A stretch of 64,000 bases of DNA from Pararhodobacter zhoushanensis (GTDB taxonomy: Bacteria > Pseudomonadota > Alphaproteobacteria > Rhodobacterales > Rhodobacteraceae): positions 4,157,501 through 4,221,500 of the forward strand of contig NZ_JAPDFL010000001.1 of NCBI RefSeq assembly GCF_025949695.1. The letters run 5' to 3'. Within the stretch, counting starts at the first letter, position 1, and each line of letters begins with the position of its first letter. The position numbers were made by a program, and so were the translations under genes. The notes below the pieces were generated by a model. The model was not told the DNA's origin. It searched no databases and was given only the letters and a program-made list of their open reading frames with translations. This document shows positions 17,764-24,852 of this stretch, piece after piece.

Positions 17764-18120
17764 ATGGCCGGATATCTGACCACGCATGTTTTGGACACAG
17801 CGCGCGGGGTGCCGGCAGAGGGCATCAAGATCGCCCTTTACCGCGTCAGCGGCAATTCGCACCGCAAGATCGCCGAGACGGTCACCAATGCGGACGGGCG
17901 CACGGACAGTCCGATCCTGCCGGACGAGGCGTTCAAGACCGGCACCTATGAGCTGGTGTTCTTTGTCGGGGACTACCTGACCGCGACGGATCAGGCGGGC
18001 GACGCACCGCTGTTTCTGGACCAGATACCGATCCGCTTTGGCATGAGCGACGCGCAGGCCCACTACCATGTGCCCCTGCTGCTGTCGGCCTACGGGTATT
18101 CCACCTATCGCGGCAGCTGA
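17764..18120 (+). CDS. hiuH: 5-hydroxyisourate hydrolase
   Basis: A 118-residue transthyretin-related protein. The N-terminal LTTHVLDTARGVPA carries the catalytic His, IALYRVSG holds the family arginine, and the C-terminus is YRGS, the diagnostic tetrapeptide. It hydrolyses 5-hydroxyisourate, the product of urate oxidation, to OHCU, which UraD then decarboxylates. The start at 17764 follows AGGAG. It reads away from puuE-uraD, with a shared regulatory region, and its stop is 4 bases from a convergent gene. Confidence 0.96.
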   Translation: MAGYLTTHVLDTARGVPAEGIKIALYRVSGNSHRKIAETVTNADGRTDSPILPDEAFKTGTYELVFFVGDYLTATDQAGDAPLFLDQIPIRFGMSDAQAHYHVPLLLSAYGYSTYRGS

Positions 18121-18124
18121 GCGC

Positions 18125-18922
18125 TCAGGCCGCCCAGGACGGCAGGCGCTGCCACGCGCCGTCATGGCGCTGGAAGTCGTCCACCACCACCGGCTCGAAC
18201 CCGGTGCGCCCCGCGCGGTGGATCGTCACCTGCGCGTGGTCGGCGCTCAGGTCGAGCAGGCTGAACCCATTGGCCTCTCCGCGCCGCCGGGTGCTGAGCG
18301 CGGTCCCGGCCTGCACAAACAGCACGCCGGGGGCGTCGCGGAACGGGCCGGAATAGCTGACATGCACATGGCCTGAGAGCACGACCTGAACCCCGGCCTC
18401 GGTCAGCGTGGCCAGCGTGTCTTTCGCCCCGTGCATCAGGGGATCGACGCTGAGGGCCGCGTGTTCCAGCGGGTGATGCATCACCAGCACACGGCTGCGG
18501 TCTTCGGCGGTTGCGAAGGTTTCGCTCAGCTTGGCGCGCTGCGCGTCGGACACGTAGCCGCGCTTCCATTGCCAGCGGTCGGCGGTGTTGATCCCGGCTG
18601 CCAGCGTATCCGCATTCTGCCAGACCGGCGCCATCTCGGGCCCGGCCGCGCGGTGGTAGCGCCGGTAAGGGCCAAAAACGCGCAGCAGCGGGTTCCAATG
18701 CGGCAGATCATGGTTGCCGGGCACGCAGAGCAGCGGCCCCGGCACACGGTCCAGAAACGCCTTGGCCAGCCGGAACTGGCCGGGCGTGCCGCGATGCGCC
18801 AGATCGCCGGACACGACGATCAGATCAGCGCGCGCGGCCTCGACGGCGGCTAGCAGAGGGTCGATCAGGTCAGGCTCATGCGCACCGAAATGCAGGTCCG
18901 AAAGATGTACTATCCGGGTCAT
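18125..18922 (-). CDS. Calcineurin-like metallophosphoesterase
   Basis: A 265-residue cytoplasmic phosphoesterase of the CpdA-like type. All five metallophosphoesterase blocks are visible: IVHLSDLHFG, VVSGDLAHRG, VPGNHDLPHW, VMHHPLEH and LSGHVHVSY. Likely substrates are cyclic nucleotides or small phosphodiesters; nothing in the context narrows this. Its ATG overlaps the stop of the upstream lipid-kinase-like gene, so the two form a pair inserted within the urate cluster. Confidence 0.88.
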   Translation of the reverse strand: MTRIVHLSDLHFGAHEPDLIDPLLAAVEAARADLIVVSGDLAHRGTPGQFRLAKAFLDRVPGPLLCVPGNHDLPHWNPLLRVFGPYRRYHRAAGPEMAPVWQNADTLAAGINTADRWQWKRGYVSDAQRAKLSETFATAEDRSRVLVMHHPLEHAALSVDPLMHGAKDTLATLTEAGVQVVLSGHVHVSYSGPFRDAPGVLFVQAGTALSTRRRGEANGFSLLDLSADHAQVTIHRAGRTGFEPVVVDDFQRHDGAWQRLPSWAA

Positions 18923-19890
18923 GCGGCCACTTGATCGGCATCATCGGGCACGATGATGCTGAGCGATTGCTCATGGATCTTGAAGCTGAGGGGTGCGGAC
19001 ATGCGTCGTTTCTCTCCGTCATAGGCGACATGCGGGCGACGATGCGCGGTGTCGATCCGCATCTCGCGTGCGGCGATCAGGTCGATGTCGCGCCCGGCCC
19101 GCATGGTCCCCGTCGCCAGCCTGAGCGCCAGATTGACCAGATGCGTTCGCGTACCGCCCCGGGCGACATAGACAGCGAACTGGTCATCATGAATGGCATC
19201 GGCCCCTTCGAGGCCGAAATATGCCAGTTGATAGGCCGAACGCGCGACAAAGATCAACGGCGTGCGCACATGCCGGATCTGGCCATCGTCGGCCTGCATC
19301 GTCAATTTATAGGGCCGCTGGAAGCGGATCAATGTGCGCAGCAGCGACCAGTTGGCCATCAGCCGCGAGCGCCCCCAGCGCCGGTAAATGTCTTCGCGCG
19401 CGCGCAGCACGGCGGGGTACAGGCCGATCGAGGCGTTGTTGAGAAACACCTGACCGTTGACCGAACCGACGGAAATGTTGTGCCGTTTGCCGTTCAGGAT
19501 CGCCCGTGCGGCCTCTTCGGGGTCTTGGGGCAAGCCCAGCCCACGGGCGAAATAGTTGAAGGTGCCCAGCGGCAGCACGCCCATGCTGACCCCGGCCTCG
19601 TCGCCGTCCTGCCGCAGGTCATCGCCCAGCAACGCCTGCGCGACGCCTGTAACCGTGCCATCCCCGCCCGCGGCGACGATGATGCGATAGCCGTCAGCGA
19701 TGGCGCGCCGGACCTCGTCCTGAAGCCCAGAGTCATCGGTCCACCGGCGCAGCTGCGCCTCGGCCCCCAGCACGGCCATGGCCCGCTCGATGGCCTGCGC
19801 ATCACGGCTGTTTCGCCCCGATTTCGGATTGGCGATAACGCAGATGTCGCTACTCTGGATCGCTCGTCGTATCGCTCGCTGTGCGGTCAT
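18919..19890 (-). CDS. Diacylglycerol kinase-like (DAGK catalytic domain) protein
   Basis: A 323-residue soluble kinase of the YegS/DgkB type. The nucleotide-binding core is visible as VIANPKSGRNSRD, IIVAAGGDGTVTGVAQALL and VLPLGTFNYFARGLGLP, followed by FLNNASIGLYP. Members phosphorylate diacylglycerol, other lipids or sphingosine-like substrates with ATP. The start overlaps the end of the LysR gene by about 40 bases, so translation is tightly linked. The link of these two genes to urate breakdown is unclear. Confidence 0.85.
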   Translation of the reverse strand: MTAQRAIRRAIQSSDICVIANPKSGRNSRDAQAIERAMAVLGAEAQLRRWTDDSGLQDEVRRAIADGYRIIVAAGGDGTVTGVAQALLGDDLRQDGDEAGVSMGVLPLGTFNYFARGLGLPQDPEEAARAILNGKRHNISVGSVNGQVFLNNASIGLYPAVLRAREDIYRRWGRSRLMANWSLLRTLIRFQRPYKLTMQADDGQIRHVRTPLIFVARSAYQLAYFGLEGADAIHDDQFAVYVARGGTRTHLVNLALRLATGTMRAGRDIDLIAAREMRIDTAHRRPHVAYDGEKRRMSAPLSFKIHEQSLSIIVPDDADQVAA

Positions 19891-20839
19891 CACCGCTCCC
19901 TTGCGTGGGGTCTGGCAGCACCAGCCCCTGAACCTGAGCGGCCATATCCGAGCGAATGCGCCCGACGATGAAATCCGCGAATAACCGCACCTTTGGATCG
20001 CGCAGCCGCCGGTGCGGGGTCAGCAGGCTCAACGAGACGGACAGCGGCGGCGTGGCCTGCGCCACCGGAACCAGCGCGCCCGACCGAAGATAAGCGCCGA
20101 CCTCGAACAGCGGTTTCAACACGATCCCGTGACCCGACAAGGCCCAGTCGGTCAGCATGTCGCCGTCATCTGATTCGTAGGGGCCGGAAATGTCGTATTT
20201 CTGCACGCCCTGCGGCGTTTGCAGCGCCCATTGGAACTCTTTCGCACCCGGATAGCGCAGATTAAGACAATCGTGCCGCTCGCGGATCAGCGTCGCGCCA
20301 TCCGCCGGATTGCCCCGGCGCTCGATATACGCAGGCGCGGCGCAGAGCACGCGCGGGCATTCCGCGATCACCCGCATCTTGAGCGCGCTGTCCTCCAGCC
20401 GACCCAGATGCAGCACGGCATCCAGCCCCTCGGCGGTGACGTCGATGATCCGGTCCGACAGGCGCAGGCGCAGGTCAATCTGCGGATAGGCGGCCTTGAA
20501 GGCGGGCACGAACGGTCCGACGAACCGCCGACCCACGCCCAAAGGCGCACCGACGAACAACACGCCGCGCGGGTTCTGCGTGGCATCGGCGACGGCGGAT
20601 TCCGCGTCCTGAATGGCTTGCAGGATGCCCAGCGCGCCCTCGTAAAAGATGCGGCCGTTTTCGGTCGGTTGCAGTTTGCGCGTTGTGCGGTTGAACAGCC
20701 GCACGCCCAAGTGTTTTTCCAGCTCGCTAATCCGCCCTGAGGCGACAGCGGGCGAGGTGCGCTGATCCCGGGCAGCGGCCGACATGCTGCCCAATTCATA
20801 GACACGCACGAACATCCGGACCATGTTGACATAGGACAT
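19850..20839 (-). CDS. LysR-family transcriptional regulator
   Basis: A 329-residue regulator. The N-terminal helix-turn-helix is clear (FVRVYELGSMSAAARDQRTSPAVASGRISELEKHLGVRLF is the conserved region, residues about 10-49), followed by a substrate-binding domain (GRRFVGPFVPAFKAAYP, GLDAVLHLG). It is divergent from puuD with a 91-bp gap that holds an inverted repeat, so control of urate oxidation is the simplest reading. The C-terminal tail (about residues 305-329) is polar and overlaps the next gene. Confidence 0.9.
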   Translation of the reverse strand: MSYVNMVRMFVRVYELGSMSAAARDQRTSPAVASGRISELEKHLGVRLFNRTTRKLQPTENGRIFYEGALGILQAIQDAESAVADATQNPRGVLFVGAPLGVGRRFVGPFVPAFKAAYPQIDLRLRLSDRIIDVTAEGLDAVLHLGRLEDSALKMRVIAECPRVLCAAPAYIERRGNPADGATLIRERHDCLNLRYPGAKEFQWALQTPQGVQKYDISGPYESDDGDMLTDWALSGHGIVLKPLFEVGAYLRSGALVPVAQATPPLSVSLSLLTPHRRLRDPKVRLFADFIVGRIRSDMAAQVQGLVLPDPTQGSGDDRTASDTTSDPE

Positions 20840-20857
20840 TTTCAGGCCCCGCTTGAA

Positions 20858-20880
20858 AGTCCTCAGAGATTTGACGGACT
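20858..20880. promoter_or_regulatory. Candidate LysR operator upstream of puuD
   Basis: AGTCC-N13-GGACT, a perfect 5-bp inverted repeat centred between the LysR and puuD starts. Its size and place suit an autoregulatory LysR site. Confidence 0.4.
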
Positions 20881-20930
20881 AACAGAAAGACCAGCGGCGG
20901 TATAGCCTGCCCAAAACAAAGGAGTCAGGG

Positions 20931-22157
20931 ATGTTCGAACTCGCCATCATCGGGGCCTGGGCCGAGTTCGCCCTGCGCTGGCTGCACGTGATCACGGCGA
21001 TGGCGTGGATCGGCTCGTCGTTCTATTTCATCGCGCTGGATCTGGGCCTGAACCGCAACATCCCCGGCCCGGCGGATGGCGAGGAATGGCAGGTCCACGG
21101 CGGCGGGTTCTACCATATCCAGAAATATCTGGTCGCACCCGCGACGATGCCGGACCACCTGATCTGGTTCAAATGGGAAAGCTACATGACCTGGATCTCG
21201 GGCTTTGCGCTGATGTGCATGGTCTATTATCTGGGGTCCGAATTTTACCTGATCGACCCGGCAGTCATGGATCTGGCCCCCTGGCAGGCGATCGGGATCT
21301 CGCTGGTGTCGCTGGCCTTTGGTTGGCTGGTCTACGACCAGATCTGCCGCCGCTTCGTGAACTCGAACCAGACGCTGGTGATGGTCGCGCTCTACGTGGT
21401 GCTGGTCGGCATGGCGTATTTCTATACCTCGGTGTTCACCGGACGCGCGGCAATGATCCATCTGGGCGCGTGGACGGCGACGATCATGACCGCGAATGTG
21501 TTCATGGTGATCATGCCCAATCAGCGGATCGTGGTGGCCGACCTGCAGGCGGGGCGCAAACCCGACGCCAAATACGGCAAGATCGCCAAGCAACGCTCGA
21601 CGCATAACAACTACCTGACGCTGCCGGTCATCTTCCTGATGCTGTCCAACCACTACCCGCTGGCCTTTGGTACGCAATACACTTGGATCATCGCCTCGCT
21701 GGTGTTCCTGATGGGCGTGACGATCCGGCACTATTTCAACTCGAAGCACGCGCGCAAAGGCAACCCGACCTGGACCTGGGCAGTGACGGCGGTGATCTTT
21801 ATCGTCATCATGTGGCTCTCGATTGCCCCCGCGATGCGCGCCGAGGAAGATCTGGCGTCTCTCCCGCCCTCCGTCGCCCGCTTCGCGCAGGCCGAGGAGT
21901 TTTCCGAGGTCCACAATGTCGTCGTCGGTCGCTGCTCAATGTGCCATTCCGAGTATCCAGTCTATCCCGGCATCAACTGGGCTCCGCACGGGTTGATGCT
22001 GGATACCGAAGCCCAGGTCGCCCGCGCGGCGCGGCTGGTCTATCTGCAAGCCGGGCGCGCCCACGCTATGCCCCCGGCGAATGTCAGCTGGATGGAGGAA
22101 GACGAGCGCGCGCTGATCCGGCAGTGGTATCAAAGCGTCGCTGGCGTGCAGGGCTAA
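20931..22157 (+). CDS. puuD: Membrane-bound urate oxidase with cytochrome c domain (PuuD)
   Basis: A 408-residue protein. The first about 300 residues hold eight or so hydrophobic helices with WLHVITAMAWIGSSFYFIALD and HNNYLTLPVIFLMLSNHYP, the DUF989 (urate oxidase N-terminal) family. The C-terminal about 90 residues form a cytochrome c with one haem motif CSMCH and a later Met in AHAMPP. PuuD oxidises urate at the inner membrane and passes electrons to the respiratory chain rather than to oxygen directly. The ATG follows AAGGAG. Divergent from the LysR regulator; repeat copy 4 follows. Confidence 0.96.
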   Translation: MFELAIIGAWAEFALRWLHVITAMAWIGSSFYFIALDLGLNRNIPGPADGEEWQVHGGGFYHIQKYLVAPATMPDHLIWFKWESYMTWISGFALMCMVYYLGSEFYLIDPAVMDLAPWQAIGISLVSLAFGWLVYDQICRRFVNSNQTLVMVALYVVLVGMAYFYTSVFTGRAAMIHLGAWTATIMTANVFMVIMPNQRIVVADLQAGRKPDAKYGKIAKQRSTHNNYLTLPVIFLMLSNHYPLAFGTQYTWIIASLVFLMGVTIRHYFNSKHARKGNPTWTWAVTAVIFIVIMWLSIAPAMRAEEDLASLPPSVARFAQAEEFSEVHNVVVGRCSMCHSEYPVYPGINWAPHGLMLDTEAQVARAARLVYLQAGRAHAMPPANVSWMEEDERALIRQWYQSVAGVQG

Positions 22158-22172
22158 GACGGAAGCGCGCAG

Positions 22173-22372
22173 CGACGTCGGGGGGCTGCTCGCCCCCGTC
22201 GCCAAAGGGGGACGCACGCGCCCCCTTTGGACCCCCCGTGGATATTTGTGGCATAAAGTTGGGCGCAGTTAACAAACCCTTAATGCCCAACTTTATGCCT
22301 TAAATATCCTGGGGGGTGAATTGGCCGCCAGGCCAAGAGGGGGGCAAGGCCCCCCTGCCCGGTCGCCCAAGG
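22173..22372. repeat. Structured interspersed element, copy 4 (full, best stem)
   Basis: Between convergent puuD and recO. It has hairpin CCAAAGGGGG-N-CCCCCTTTGG, GGATATTT (22240-22247), a perfect 15-bp stem GGCATAAAGTTGGGC (22250-22264) with GCCCAACTTTATGCC (22285-22299), and AAATATCC (22302-22309). The loop contains TTAA-CAAACCC-TTAA (22269-22283), an exact TTAA-N7-TTAA. The right side has GGCC-gcca-GGCC after gtgaatt and GGGGGGC-aag-GCCCCCC. The outer parts are nearly identical to copy 3, while the inner stem sequence is quite different. Confidence 0.87.
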
Positions 22373-22411
22373 GCCAGAGCCTGCATGGCTCTCGACCGAG
22401 GGCGAAACACC

Positions 22412-23134
22412 TCACCCGGCGAAGCGCGCCGCCAGGCGGTTGCGGGCTTGCGGCAGCGGTTTGTTTCCCAGCGCCGGGGCCAGCACCTCGCGCAGGAAAT
22501 GCCCGGTCGTCTGAAGCCCCTGCGCCATCTGTTCGCGGCTTTCCGGCGCCGCGGCGTCGAGCAGCAGAGGCGGCAGCGGGAGCAACCGGTCGGCCCAGTC
22601 GCCCGCAGCTTCAGCCGTCACCGCCCGCCCGGTCTTCGGTGAGACATAGGCCAGCCCGTCGATCTCTCCGCTCACCGCGCAGGCGCTCAGGTCGAGACCG
22701 TAGCCCGTCTCGTCCAGCAGCAGGCGTTCCCAGAGCAGGTAGGTGCCGAACCACGCGTCGCCCTCGGCCAGCCGGTCGAGCAGCGCGGTGGTCAGGGCAT
22801 ACAGCCGCGGCTGGGGGTCACGGTCGGCCAGCGCGAAGACCGCCAGCGCGCTCAGCGCGTTCAGCGCCGCCAGCCGTTCGGCGTCGAGCATGATGGTACT
22901 TGCCCGCGCCCGCACTGGCTCAACCGTGAAGTTGCCCAGATGGTCATCCAGCCGCGCCCGCCAACTCAGCGCCAGCGTGTTCCCCGGTTGCAGCACCGGC
23001 GTCAGCTTGCGCCCGGTGCCGCCGCGCACCGCGCCGCGGTGCAGCCCGTGCTCGGCGGTCAGCACCTCGATGATGGCGGTATTCTCGCCATGCGGACGCG
23101 CGCTCAGCAGGATGCCGTCGCCCGTCCAGTCCAT
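22412..23134 (-). CDS. recO: DNA repair protein RecO
   Basis: A 240-residue recombination mediator that loads RecA on SSB-coated gaps with RecF/RecR. The N-terminal OB fold (DGILLSARPHGENTAIIEVLT and GRKLTPVLQPGNTLALSWRARLDDHLG) and the helical C-terminal part (LYALTTALLDRLAEGDAWFGTYLLWERLLLDETGYGLDL region) are typical. The zinc-finger cysteines of some RecO proteins are reduced here. Its stop faces repeat copy 4; it begins 3 bases after purD ends. Confidence 0.92.
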   Translation of the reverse strand: MDWTGDGILLSARPHGENTAIIEVLTAEHGLHRGAVRGGTGRKLTPVLQPGNTLALSWRARLDDHLGNFTVEPVRARASTIMLDAERLAALNALSALAVFALADRDPQPRLYALTTALLDRLAEGDAWFGTYLLWERLLLDETGYGLDLSACAVSGEIDGLAYVSPKTGRAVTAEAAGDWADRLLPLPPLLLDAAAPESREQMAQGLQTTGHFLREVLAPALGNKPLPQARNRLAARFAG

Positions 23135-23137
23135 CGC

Positions 23138-24400
23138 TTACAGCGCCCGCCAGCCGATGTCGCGGCGGCAGAACCCTTCGGGCCAGTCGATCCGGTCCAC
23201 CATCACATAGGCGCGCTGATGCGCCTCGGCCAGCGTTGCCCCCCGTGCCGTCACGTTCAGCACGCGCCCGCCGTTGCTCAGGATGACGGCACCATCGGCC
23301 TTGGTCCCGGCATGATAAACCATGTTGAAACTGTCTTCGGGCAGCGCCTCGAGCCCCTTGATCGGCGTGCCCTTGGCATAGGTCCCCGGATACCCCTTGG
23401 CCGCCATCACCACCGTCAGCGCATGGTCGTCGGCCCAGTTGACCCGTGCCTCTTCCAGCCGGCCTTCGGCGCAGGCCAGCAGCAGGTCGAGCGCCTGCGC
23501 ACCCAGTCGCAGCATCAGCACCTGACATTCGGGATCGCCAAACCGGACGTTGTATTCCACCAGCCGCGCCACGCCGTTTTCGATCATCAGCCCGGCGTAG
23601 AGCACGCCCTGATACGGCGTCCCGCGCCGCGCCATTTCCACCATCGTCGGGCGCACGATGCGTTCCAGCGCCTGCTCGGCAATCGCGTCCGTCAGCACCG
23701 GGGCGGGCGAATACGCGCCCATGCCGCCGGTGTTCGGCCCGGTATCCCCGTCGCCGACGCGCTTGTGGTCCTGCGCCGTGCCGATGGGCAGCACGGTTTC
23801 GCCATCGACCAGCACAAAGAAACTGGCCTCTTCGCCGCTCATGAACTCCTCGATGACCACCTCGGCCCCGGCCGCGCCGAAGGCGCCGCCGAAGATCTCG
23901 TCCAGACCCGCCAGCGCCTCGTCCAGCGTCATGGCGACGATCACGCCCTTGCCCGCCGCCAGACCGTCGGCTTTCACCACAATCGGCGCGCCTTGCGCAC
24001 GGACATAGGCCTTGGCCGCCTCGACATCCGAGAACCGCGCCCAGCCAGCGGTCGGCGCGTTCGCCGCGTCGCAGATCTCTTTGGTGAACCGCTTGGAGCT
24101 TTCCAGCTGTGCCGCCGCCGCCGAGGGGCCAAAGCACATGATGCCCGCGTCGCGCAGCGCGTCGGCGACGCCGGCGGCCAGCGGCGCCTCGGGTCCGATC
24201 ACCACGAAATCCACCGCATTCTCTTCGCAGAAGGTCACGACCTCGGCCCCGTCCTCGGGGTTCAGCCGCGCGCATTCGGCGATTGCGGCGATCCCGGCAT
24301 TGCCCGGCGCGACGATCAGCCGGTCGCATTTCGGGTTTTGCTTGATTGCCCAGGCCAGCGCATGTTCGCGCCCGCCGCCGCCGAGGATGAGGATGTTCAT
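23138..24400 (-). CDS. purD: Phosphoribosylamine-glycine ligase
   Basis: A 420-residue ATP-grasp enzyme making glycinamide ribonucleotide, the second step of purine biosynthesis. Landmarks are the N-terminal NILILGGGGREHALAW, VVIGPEAPLAAGVADALR, VVKADGLAAGKGVIVA, DGETVLPIGTAQDHKRVGDGD and the signature RFGDPECQVLM. The start at 24400 is the family N-terminus. It diverges from a small membrane protein gene. De novo purine synthesis thus sits a few kilobases from purine breakdown, with no sign of shared control. Confidence 0.97.
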   Translation of the reverse strand: MNILILGGGGREHALAWAIKQNPKCDRLIVAPGNAGIAAIAECARLNPEDGAEVVTFCEENAVDFVVIGPEAPLAAGVADALRDAGIMCFGPSAAAAQLESSKRFTKEICDAANAPTAGWARFSDVEAAKAYVRAQGAPIVVKADGLAAGKGVIVAMTLDEALAGLDEIFGGAFGAAGAEVVIEEFMSGEEASFFVLVDGETVLPIGTAQDHKRVGDGDTGPNTGGMGAYSPAPVLTDAIAEQALERIVRPTMVEMARRGTPYQGVLYAGLMIENGVARLVEYNVRFGDPECQVLMLRLGAQALDLLLACAEGRLEEARVNWADDHALTVVMAAKGYPGTYAKGTPIKGLEALPEDSFNMVYHAGTKADGAVILSNGGRVLNVTARGATLAEAHQRAYVMVDRIDWPEGFCRRDIGWRAL

Positions 24401-24473
24401 GCCGCCCGCCCGTTTACTGCCGTTCGCGGGGCTTGTAGGCTGAAAGCGGGAGTGGCTCAAGACGAAGGGCAAG

Positions 24474-24809
24474 ATGCCGATCAGCGATCCGCAACTTTGG
24501 CATAGGCTGCAGGCTTGGCACCGTGGCAACGGCGGGCAGAGCTTGCAGAAAAGCCTTTCGGCCAAGCTGAAGCTTTTCCCCCGGAACGCCCCGCGCGTGG
24601 CCGAAGAACTCCTGCGCGACGCCTATCTCTTTGCCCGCGCGCCCGAGGCGGTAGATGCGCCACCCTTGCTGGCGGGCGGTGTTGGCGTCATTCTCCAAAG
24701 CAGGGTGCTTGTGGGCCTTGGTTTCCTGATCCTGTTTGGCGCTGCGTCCTGCATGATCCTGCTGGAATTTGCCGCGCCGATCCGGCCCGGCAAAAGAGAC
24801 ACCGCCTGA
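24474..24809 (+). CDS. Hypothetical protein with one C-terminal membrane helix
   Basis: A 111-residue protein. Residues 1-65 are soluble and rich in Trp, Arg and Leu (LWHRLQAWHRGNGGQSLQ); about residues 74-98 form one strongly hydrophobic helix, followed by a short charged tail. There is no signal peptide, so a tail-anchored inner-membrane protein is likely. It is divergent from purD and 43 bases upstream of xseA. I do not recognise a family, and no function is proposed. Confidence 0.6.
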   Translation: MPISDPQLWHRLQAWHRGNGGQSLQKSLSAKLKLFPRNAPRVAEELLRDAYLFARAPEAVDAPPLLAGGVGVILQSRVLVGLGFLILFGAASCMILLEFAAPIRPGKRDTA

Positions 24810-24852
24810 CTCACGCCTTCCCCCTCGCCCCTCCTCACGCTAGAACCACCTC

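Noticed and set aside
18125..19890. The phosphoesterase and lipid-kinase genes as part of urate breakdown
   Set aside because: They overlap the regulator gene but neither family has a step in the pathway; co-transcription alone was not taken as a functional link.
22940..24505. A 521-codon open frame on the plus strand
   Set aside because: Antisense to recO and purD, which are certain genes with full motifs.
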